A stretch of 13,327 nt of DNA. Origin: an uncultured Actinomyces sp. GTDB lineage: Bacteria; Actinomycetota; Actinomycetes; Actinomycetales; Actinomycetaceae. The DNA is taken from the NCBI GenBank assembly GCA_937926195.1, contig CALEXZ010000163.1, forward strand, positions 1 through 13,327. The letters run 5' to 3'. The position numbers and the translations under genes are program-made. Within the stretch, counting starts at the first letter, position 1. Each line of letters begins with the position of its first letter. Below are positions 1 to 5,685 of the stretch, piece by piece. The notes beneath the pieces were generated by a model that worked only from the letters and a program-made list of their open reading frames with translations, did not search any database and was not told the origin of the DNA.

Positions 1-394
1 CCTCGATCTCCTCGGGGGTGGAGAAGGACTCGTACAGGTAGCCGGCCTCGAGCAGCTCGGCAGCGACCTGACGGTACAGGTCCATGCGCTGGGACTGGCG
101 GTAGGGCTCGTGCGGGCCGCCCTTGCCGACGCCCTCGTCCCAGTCCAGGCCGAGCCAGGTGAGGGAGTCGAGGATGGCGTGGAAGGAGTCCTCGGAGTCG
201 CGGGCGGCGTCGGTGTCCTCGATGCGGAAGACGAAGGTGCCGCCGGTGTGGCGCGCGTAGGCCCAGTTGAACAGGCAGGTGCGGACCATGCCCACGTGCG
301 GGGTCCCCGTCGGGGAGGGGCAGAAGCGCACCCGGACCGGTGAGGATCCGACGGCGGGAACGGCGGGGGCGTCAGGAGCGTCAGTGGCAGTCAT
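1..394 (-). CDS. gltX: Glutamyl-tRNA synthetase, N-terminal part (runs off the window)
   Basis: Class I aminoacyl-tRNA synthetase that charges tRNA-Glu with glutamate in the cytoplasm. Only the first 131 residues of a protein that is usually about 490-510 residues are visible; the rest lies beyond base 1. The Rossmann-fold start is clear: PSPTGTPHVG at about residues 26-35 carries the HIGH-type ATP motif (PHVG), followed by FRIEDTD (56-62), which is diagnostic of Glu/Gln-tRNA synthetases. LGLDWDEG (81-88) and PYRQSQRMDLY (97-107) are also typical. The ATG at 392-394 is chosen because the homologous core begins about 20 residues later and no better start lies upstream. There is no Shine-Dalgarno sequence, but a TACGCT box lies nine bases before the start, so the message may be nearly leaderless. 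It is divergent from the aminotransferase gene, with 79 bases between them. The family assignment is secure. Confidence 0.96.
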   Translation of the reverse strand, partial: MTATDAPDAPAVPAVGSSPVRVRFCPSPTGTPHVGMVRTCLFNWAYARHTGGTFVFRIEDTDAARDSEDSFHAILDSLTWLGLDWDEGVGKGGPHEPYRQSQRMDLYRQVAAELLEAGYLYESFSTPEEIE

Positions 395-403
395 GATGGG
401 CTC

Positions 404-409
404 AGCGTA
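404..409 (-). promoter_or_regulatory. Candidate -10 box for gltX
   Basis: TACGCT read on the minus strand fits the actinobacterial TANNNT -10 consensus and ends nine bases before the gltX ATG. Transcription would start within about three bases of the start codon. No convincing -35 is visible. This is inferred from motif and spacing only. Confidence 0.4.
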
Positions 410-461
410 GCGCCCGCCGGGCACCGCTCCCCGACCGGCTCGTGGAGCCCGCGGGCGCGCC

Positions 462-467
462 TATGCT
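462..467 (+). promoter_or_regulatory. Candidate leaderless promoter (-10) for the MalY-type gene
   Basis: TATGCT is followed by exactly six bases and then the GTG start codon, so the expected transcription start falls on the G of GTG. There is no Shine-Dalgarno sequence upstream of this GTG, which agrees with a leaderless message. No recognisable -35 is present. Confidence 0.5.
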
Positions 468-473
468 CAGGCC

Positions 474-1685
474 GTGACGTGTGCGCCTCTCTCCCCCGAC
501 GCCCGGGACGGCGAGTCCTGGGGACCTGCTGCCTGGGACGCCCTGAGCGCGGCCGAGCTGCGCCGGCGAGGCTCTATGAAGTGGGACGTCGGCCCTGACG
601 TCATCGGCGCCTGGGTCGCCGAGATGGACCTGGGCACGGCCCCCTCGGTGACGGCCGCGCTTGAGCGGGCGGTGCGCGACCACGCCTTCGGCTACGCGCC
701 CCGGGCCTGGGGCGAGGCGCTGCGCAGCTCCACGGCCCGCTTCCAGCACGAGTCCTACGGCTGGCAGGTGCAGGCCGATGAGGTCTCGGTGCTGCCGGGT
801 GTCCTGTCCGCCCTCAGGGCCGTCATCGCGCACCACACCCCCGCGGGCAGCGCCGTCATCGTGCCGACACCCGCCTACATGCCCTTCCTGACGATCCCCG
901 GTGACCTCGGCCGTGAGCACGTCGAGGTCCCCGCACTGGGCGGGGGCGCGGACGGGACGCGCTGGGCCCTTGACCTGGAGCGCATCGAGGCCGCCATGGT
1001 GGCGGGCGCGGGCCTGCTGGTCCTGTGCCACCCGTGGAACCCGGTGGGGCGGGTCCTCACTCCCGAGGAGCTGGACGCCGTCGCCGCCCTGTCCTCCCGC
1101 TACGGGGTGAGCGTCTTCGCCGACGAGATCCACGCTCCCCTGGTCCTGGACCCGGCCCTGTCCCACGTCCCCTACGCCAGCCGTCCGGCCACGGACCCGG
1201 ACCTGACCTTCACGGCGACGGCGGCCTCCAAGGCGTGGAGCATCCCGGGCCTCAAGTGCGCCCAGCTCGTGACCTCGGGCGGTGCCCGACGCCGGTGGGA
1301 GGCCTGCGCCGTGTCGCGCCACCTGGCCGAGGACGCGGCCGGCATCGGGATGCTGGCGACGGTCGCCGCCTACGACGAGGGACGTGAGTGGCTCGACGCC
1401 GTGTGCCGCTACATCCACGCCACGGCCGGGGAGGTGACCCGGGTCCTGACCGAGGCGGGGGTGGGTGTCACGCGTCCGCAGGCCACGTACCTGTCCTGGC
1501 TGGACATGAGCGGCACGGCGGCCGCCCGGCGGCCGGGCCGCGTCCTGCGTGAGCGGGCCCGCGTGGCCCTGAGCGACGGCGCCGACTTCGGCCGTGGCTT
1601 TGAGTCCTTCGTCCGTCTCAACCTGGCGGCGCCTCGCCCCCTGGCCCTGGAGGCCGCCTCACGCATCGCCGGGGCGCTCGGCTGA
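474..1685 (+). CDS. MalY/PatB-type PLP-dependent aminotransferase / cystathionine beta-lyase
   Basis: Fold-type I PLP enzyme of 403 residues, close to the roughly 390 usual for the MalY/PatB branch, whose members cleave cystathionine or cysteine C-S bonds. Visible landmarks are the early MKWD...WVAEMDLGTAP segment (35-57), which resembles the MalY N-terminus, and then Y134 in PTPAY. HPWNPVGR (186-193) follows, with N189 as the PLP-contacting asparagine. ADEIH (216-220) has D217 for the pyridine nitrogen. SKAW (252-255) has K253 as the Schiff-base lysine, and FVRLNLA (379-385) has R381 for the substrate carboxylate. All key residues are intact. The start is a GTG at 474 without a Shine-Dalgarno sequence but with TATGCT six bases before it. 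The gene ends seven bases from the convergent FAH-family gene. In vivo it may be a C-S lyase or an aminotransferase; the sequence does not decide between them. Confidence 0.92.
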   Translation: MTCAPLSPDARDGESWGPAAWDALSAAELRRRGSMKWDVGPDVIGAWVAEMDLGTAPSVTAALERAVRDHAFGYAPRAWGEALRSSTARFQHESYGWQVQADEVSVLPGVLSALRAVIAHHTPAGSAVIVPTPAYMPFLTIPGDLGREHVEVPALGGGADGTRWALDLERIEAAMVAGAGLLVLCHPWNPVGRVLTPEELDAVAALSSRYGVSVFADEIHAPLVLDPALSHVPYASRPATDPDLTFTATAASKAWSIPGLKCAQLVTSGGARRRWEACAVSRHLAEDAAGIGMLATVAAYDEGREWLDAVCRYIHATAGEVTRVLTEAGVGVTRPQATYLSWLDMSGTAAARRPGRVLRERARVALSDGADFGRGFESFVRLNLAAPRPLALEAASRIAGALG

Positions 1686-1692
1686 GGCGGGG

Positions 1693-2526
1693 TCAGCGTC
1701 GCACGACGGGGTTGGAGAAGGAGCCGATGCCCTCGACCTCGACCTCGACGCGCTGGCCGGCGCGGATCTCCCCCACTCCGGCGGGCGTGCCGGTGAGCAG
1801 GACGTCCCCGGGCAGCAGGGTGAAGACGCTGGAGACGTAGGCGACGAGGTGGGCGACGTCCGTGATCATGTCGCGGGTGCTGCCCTCCTGGACGAGCTCG
1901 CCGTCGACATGGGTGCGGATGAGCGCGTCGGCGGGGTCGAAGACGCCGTCGCCGGGAGTGCGCCCCGGCTCGGGGACCTCGATCCAGGGGCCCAGCGGGC
2001 AGGAGGTGTCGAAACCCTTGGCCCTGGTCCAGGTGGCGTCGCTGCGCTGGGCGTCGCGGGCGGTGACGTCGTTGGCGACGGTGTAGCCGAGGATGACGCG
2101 CGCGGCGTCCTCGGGACGCAGGTCCTTTGCCAGGGACTTGATGACGACGGCGAGCTCGGCCTCGTAGTGGACCTCCTGGCTCCAGGAGGGCAGGACGATG
2201 GGGGCGTCGGGTCCGATGACGCAGGTGTTGGGCTTGAGGAAGACGATGGGCTCGGCGGGCGGCTCCGTTCCCATCTCGGCGGCGTGGGCCGCGTAGTTCT
2301 TGCCGATGCCGATGACCTTGGAGCGGGGGATGACCGGGGAGACCAGACGTGCGTCGGCCAGGGCGACGACCTCGCCGGTGGCCTCCGGGACCTGGTAGAG
2401 GGGGTCGCCCTTGAGGACGATGAGGTGTCCCTCGGACTCGCCCGAGGGGGCCGGGTCGCCGTCGGCGAGGCCCTCGACGATGCCGTAACGGAGCTCGTCA
2501 CCGGTGGAGAAGCGCGCGATCTTCAT
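1693..2526 (-). CDS. Fumarylacetoacetate hydrolase (FAH) family protein
   Basis: Metal-dependent enzyme of the FAH superfamily, 277 residues. Members hydrolyse, isomerise or decarboxylate 2-oxo or 1,3-diketo acids; many actinobacterial copies are labelled 2-hydroxyhepta-2,4-diene-1,7-dioate isomerase without proof. Visible landmarks are GIGKNYAAHAAEMG (73-86), which is the catalytic His/Glu region, and then YEAELAVVI (121-129), with E122 and E124 as metal ligands. NDVTARDAQ (152-160) supplies the third ligand, D153. RAKGFDT (168-174) and LTGTPAGVG (244-252) are also typical. The short N-terminal domain (about 1-65) is usual for the bacterial form. The ATG at 2526 is preceded by TAGGCT and six bases, with no Shine-Dalgarno sequence. 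The gene lies 94 bases downstream of the symporter at 2621 and reads toward gltX, with the MalY-type gene between them on the other strand. The family is sure; the substrate is unknown. Confidence 0.94.
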   Translation of the reverse strand: MKIARFSTGDELRYGIVEGLADGDPAPSGESEGHLIVLKGDPLYQVPEATGEVVALADARLVSPVIPRSKVIGIGKNYAAHAAEMGTEPPAEPIVFLKPNTCVIGPDAPIVLPSWSQEVHYEAELAVVIKSLAKDLRPEDAARVILGYTVANDVTARDAQRSDATWTRAKGFDTSCPLGPWIEVPEPGRTPGDGVFDPADALIRTHVDGELVQEGSTRDMITDVAHLVAYVSSVFTLLPGDVLLTGTPAGVGEIRAGQRVEVEVEGIGSFSNPVVRR

Positions 2527-2532
2527 GGCCTG

Positions 2533-2538
2533 AGCCTA
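2533..2538 (-). promoter_or_regulatory. Candidate leaderless promoter (-10) for the FAH-family gene
   Basis: TAGGCT on the minus strand, then six bases, then the ATG. The expected transcription start is the A of the ATG. No Shine-Dalgarno sequence and no clear -35 are visible. Confidence 0.5.
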
Positions 2539-2561
2539 GTGGCCCGCCCGCTGGGTCGACG

Positions 2562-2583
2562 CACGGCGCGGGCCCGCGCCGTG
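2562..2583. repeat. 22-bp perfect palindrome between symporter and FAH genes
   Basis: The inner arms are ACGGCGCGGG (2563-2572) and CCCGCGCCGT (2573-2582), and a C/G pair at 2562/2583 extends the symmetry. There is no central spacer. As RNA it could form a GC-rich hairpin of about nine pairs with a four-base loop, downstream of the symporter stop at 2621. It could also be an operator upstream of the FAH promoter. There is no T-tract on either side. Its function is inferred. Confidence 0.5.
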
Positions 2584-2586
2584 GGG

Positions 2587-2601
2587 GACGGTCGAGCCGT
2601 C
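2587..2601. repeat. Small inverted repeat next to the palindrome
   Basis: GACGG and CCGTC arms flank a five-base loop, four bases from the 22-bp palindrome and just downstream of the symporter stop codon. Together the two elements could form a tandem hairpin terminator for the symporter message. Short GC-rich arms arise often by chance in this DNA. Confidence 0.3.
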
Positions 2602-2620
2602 TTGACGGAGACGGTCCGCC

Positions 2621-4156
2621 TCAGCCGGCCGAGTGCTCGGCGTCGGCGCTCCACACGTCACCGGGCAGCTCGCCGGGCAGGTGCGGGTTGTCCGTGGCGA
2701 CGAAGCGGATGTGGTCGATCTCGCCGGCCTTGAACGCCCGGTTCTGGGCCTCGAAGTCGCGCAGGGCGCCGAAGGCCCACTTGCCCAGGGCGAGGATCGC
2801 GACGATGTTGATGATCGCCATGACGCCCATGGCCACGTCCGAGAGGTTGATGACCAGGTCCAGGGAGGCCAGTGCTCCGACGGCGGTGGCGACGAGGACG
2901 ATCGTGCGCAGCCCGTAGTGCGGCTTGGGCCGCCCGTCCTTGGACGGGCGCAGGAAGTCCATGTTGATCTCGGCGTAGGTGTAGTTGCCCAGCAGCGAGG
3001 AGTAGGCGAAGACGAAGATGATGGCGGTCATGAGGTACTTCGTCCACCCGCCCAGCACGGAGGCCATCGAGCTGCTCGTGAGCGTGGCGGCGGCGCCCGC
3101 GCTGGCGGTTGCGGGGTCGTAGACGCCTGAGAGCAGCACGATGAGCGCGGTGGCGGTACACACGATGATCGTGTCGACGAAGACACCCATGGACTGGATG
3201 AAGCCCTGCTTGACGGGGTGGGAGGTGGTGGCGGTCGCGGCCGCGTTGGGCACAGAGCCCTCACCGGCCTCGTTGGAGAACAGACCGCGCTTGATGCCGT
3301 TGATGGCGGCGGCGTACAGGCCGCCGGAGACTCCCGCGAAGGCCTGGTTGAGCCCGAAGGCGCCCTGGAAGATCTCCCGGAAGGCGAGCGGGATCGCGTC
3401 GACGTTGAGCACGAGGATGACCAGGGCCAGGCCCGCGTAGACGAGCGCCATGACCGGGGCGATGACCTCGGCGACGCGCGCGACGGGCTTGATGCCGCGG
3501 AAGATGATGGGGCCGGTGAGGGCCACGAGGAAGGCGGCGCTCACCCACGGGGACACATCGAAGGTGTCCTGCAGGTTCGAGGAGATGGCGTTGGCCTGGG
3601 TGGCCTCGTAGGCGAAGCCGAAGACGAAGGTGATGATGACGGCGAAGACGCAGCCCCAGGTGCGCGAGCCCAGGCCGCGCTCGATGTAGTAGGCGGGGCC
3701 GCCGCGGAAGGTGCCGTCGGGGTGACGGACCTTGAAGACCTGGGCGAGGGTGGACTCGACGAAGCCCGTGGCCATGCCGACCGTGGCCACCACCCACATC
3801 CAGAACACGGCGCCGGGGCCTCCCAGCGTGATGGCCAGGGCGACGCCGACGATGTTGCCCGTGCCCACGCGTGAGGCGAGACCGATCGCGAAGGCCTGGA
3901 AGGAACTGATGCCCTCCTCGTGGTGGTGGGCGCTGGAGCGCGAGCTGAAGACCGTGCGCACCATGGCGCCGAACAGGCGCACCTGGACGCCGCGGGTGCG
4001 CACGGTGAAGTACAGGCCGACGGCGATGAGGATCCACGCGAGGAAGGACCCGTAGAGCTGGTCGGAGACCGAGGAGAGCCAGGCGGTGGCGTCGGCGACG
4101 AGGCCGGAGGGGCGTGGGCCTGGGGCGGACGCGGTGATCTGGGAGGGGAAGGTCAT
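2621..4156 (-). CDS. AGCS-family sodium/amino-acid symporter, fourth gene of the array
   Basis: Inner-membrane secondary transporter of the alanine/glycine:cation symporter family (AGCS, AlsT/DagA type), 511 residues with about eleven hydrophobic segments. Core motifs are SRVGTGNIVGVA (95-106), GGPGAVFWMW (112-121), RGGPAYYIERGL (151-162) and TQAN (186-189). GLFSNEAGEG (291-300) and VPNAAATA (302-309) follow. The tail TDNPHLPGELPGDVW (488-502) is shared with the upstream paralogues. The N-terminus is about 17-20 residues longer than in the paralogues at 4183 and 7188. A histidine/glutamate-rich insert (HHHEE, 77-81) replaces the AEGG or ADGG of the other copies, in the loop before the GTGN segment. 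The ATG at 4156 lies 26 bases after the stop of the upstream paralogue. It has no Shine-Dalgarno sequence but has TAGGCT six bases before it, so this gene is probably also transcribed on its own. The substrate is likely L-alanine, glycine or a similar small amino acid, by family; it is not determined here. Confidence 0.94.
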   Translation of the reverse strand: MTFPSQITASAPGPRPSGLVADATAWLSSVSDQLYGSFLAWILIAVGLYFTVRTRGVQVRLFGAMVRTVFSSRSSAHHHEEGISSFQAFAIGLASRVGTGNIVGVALAITLGGPGAVFWMWVVATVGMATGFVESTLAQVFKVRHPDGTFRGGPAYYIERGLGSRTWGCVFAVIITFVFGFAYEATQANAISSNLQDTFDVSPWVSAAFLVALTGPIIFRGIKPVARVAEVIAPVMALVYAGLALVILVLNVDAIPLAFREIFQGAFGLNQAFAGVSGGLYAAAINGIKRGLFSNEAGEGSVPNAAATATTSHPVKQGFIQSMGVFVDTIIVCTATALIVLLSGVYDPATASAGAAATLTSSSMASVLGGWTKYLMTAIIFVFAYSSLLGNYTYAEINMDFLRPSKDGRPKPHYGLRTIVLVATAVGALASLDLVINLSDVAMGVMAIINIVAILALGKWAFGALRDFEAQNRAFKAGEIDHIRFVATDNPHLPGELPGDVWSADAEHSAG

Positions 4157-4162
4157 CGCGTC

Positions 4163-4168
4163 AGCCTA
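4163..4168 (-). promoter_or_regulatory. Candidate internal leaderless promoter inside the symporter array
   Basis: TAGGCT on the minus strand, then six bases, then the ATG of the downstream symporter. It lies in the 26-base gap after the stop codon of the preceding paralogue. The box and spacing are identical to those before the FAH-family gene. No -35 is recognised. Confidence 0.5.
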
Positions 4169-4182
4169 GACAGCGCAGGATG

Positions 4183-5682
4183 TCACCCCTGTTTCGGGGC
4201 GGGGGTCTGGCCCCACACGTCCCCGGCGAGCTCTCCGGGCAGGTGCGGGTTACCGGTGGAGACGAAGCGGATCTCGTGGGCGTCGCCGGCGGCGACCGCC
4301 CGGCGCTGGGACTCCCAGTCGCGCAGGGCGCCCACCGCCCACCTCGACAGCAGGGCGAGGGCGATGAGGTTGATGACGGCACCCAGGCCCAGGAGCACGT
4401 CGGCGAAGGTCCACACGGTGGTCAGTGCCGTGCCGCCGCCGATGAAGGCGCAGGCCACGGCCCCCACGCGCAGCGCGGTCGTCACCCACGGGACGCGCGT
4501 GAGGTAGTCCAGGCACACCTCGGCGTAGGAGAAGGCCCCGAGGATGGTGGAGTAGGCGAGCACGAGGATGAGCACGGTCATTGGCCAGCTGGTCCAGCCG
4601 CCCAGCACGGAGGCGATGGCGCTCTGGGTGAGCGTGCCCGACAGGTCGGCGCCGTCGGCCCCGGTGACGCCCGCCTGGTAGACGCTCGGGTCCTGGGCCC
4701 CTGCCACGAGGATCGCCAGGGCCGTGGCGGTGCAGATGAGAAGCGTGTCCACCAGGACGCCGAAGGACTGGATGAAGCCCTGCTGGACGGGGTGGCGCAC
4801 GGTGGCGGAGCCGGCCGCGCAGGCGGCGCCGCCCAGCCCGGCCTCGTTGGAGAACAGGCCGCGGCGCACGCCGTTGAGGACGGCGGCGGTGACCCCGCCT
4901 GCGACACCCGCCAGGCCTGCGCGAAGACCGAAGGCCCCCGAGATGATCTCGCCCAGGGCGGTGAGCGTCTGGGAGGGGTGGGTGAGGAGGATGAGGGCGA
5001 CAAGCGCGAGGTAGGCCAGGGCCATGAGCGGGGCCATGAGCTCGGTGACGCGGGCGATGGAGCGCAGACCCCCCAGGAGCACGGGGGCCACGAGGGCGGC
5101 CACGAGCGCCGCCCACACCCAGGGGCTCACGGTGCCGCCGAAGCTGGAGGACACGGAGGCGCCGACGGCGGCGGTCATGGCGTTGGCCTGGACCATGGGC
5201 ATAGCCAGGCCGTTGGCGACCATGAACACGACGGCGAAGACGCCGCCGACGACGGGAACCCTCAGCCCGCGGGAGATGTAGTAGGCGGGGCCGCCGCGGT
5301 AGGAGCCGTCGCCGCGGCGCACCTTGAACACCTGGCCCAGGGTGGCCTCGGTGAAGGCGGTGGCGGTGCCCACCAGGGCCACGACCCACATCCAGAACAC
5401 GGCTCCCGGCCCGCCCAGGACGAGGGCGAGGGCGACGCCGACGATGTTGCCGGTGCCGACCCGGCAGGCCAGGCCGACGGCGAAGGCCTGGAAGGAGGAG
5501 ATGCCGCCCTCAGCACCCGAGCGCGAGCCGGCGACGGAGCGCAGGACGGAGCCGAGGTGGCGCAGCTGGACGCCGCGGGTGCACACGGTCAGCAGGATGC
5601 CTGCGCCGATGAGCAGCCACACCAGCACCGTGCCGAACAGCCAGTTGGACAGTGTCCCCAGGAGGTTGTTGAGCAGGTCCAT
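4183..5682 (-). CDS. AGCS-family sodium/amino-acid symporter, third gene of the array
   Basis: Full-length AGCS-family membrane symporter of 499 residues with about eleven hydrophobic segments. Motifs are ISSFQAFAVGLACRVGTGN (61-79), GGPGAVFWMW (90-99), VQAN (164-167) and GLFSNEAGLG (275-284). The tail TGNPHLPGELAGDVW (476-490) matches the other copies. It departs from them after the SNEAG motif: residues 285-290 read GAACAA where the paralogues have (S/T)(V/A)PNAA, so the conserved proline-asparagine pair is missing. It also has a cysteine (C73) just before the RVGTGN motif. The ATG at 5682 is preceded by GGGAGG eight bases upstream, a strong Shine-Dalgarno sequence lying inside the last codons of the previous gene. 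The stop of that gene is only three bases away, so the two are almost certainly translated together. Family assignment is secure; the altered motif suggests a different substrate preference. Confidence 0.94.
   Translation of the reverse strand: MDLLNNLLGTLSNWLFGTVLVWLLIGAGILLTVCTRGVQLRHLGSVLRSVAGSRSGAEGGISSFQAFAVGLACRVGTGNIVGVALALVLGGPGAVFWMWVVALVGTATAFTEATLGQVFKVRRGDGSYRGGPAYYISRGLRVPVVGGVFAVVFMVANGLAMPMVQANAMTAAVGASVSSSFGGTVSPWVWAALVAALVAPVLLGGLRSIARVTELMAPLMALAYLALVALILLTHPSQTLTALGEIISGAFGLRAGLAGVAGGVTAAVLNGVRRGLFSNEAGLGGAACAAGSATVRHPVQQGFIQSFGVLVDTLLICTATALAILVAGAQDPSVYQAGVTGADGADLSGTLTQSAIASVLGGWTSWPMTVLILVLAYSTILGAFSYAEVCLDYLTRVPWVTTALRVGAVACAFIGGGTALTTVWTFADVLLGLGAVINLIALALLSRWAVGALRDWESQRRAVAAGDAHEIRFVSTGNPHLPGELAGDVWGQTPAPKQG
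4838..4877. repeat. 40-bp identity island shared with 6281-6320
   Basis: This segment of the third symporter gene, covering the SNEAG-motif region, is identical over 40 bases to 6281-6320 in the second gene. The other two paralogues match only partly. It marks either very strong codon-level constraint or exchange between paralogues. Confidence 0.6.
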
Positions 5683-5685
5683 GCC

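Noticed and set aside
474..1418. 338-codon minus-strand frame over the PLP enzyme gene
   Set aside because: No recognisable motifs, and the + strand frame has all catalytic residues of a fold-type I PLP enzyme.
4186..4199. Small CCCC/GGGG hairpin near the end of the third symporter gene
   Set aside because: Only four pairs, located within the last codons before the stop, with no T-tract; likely chance.
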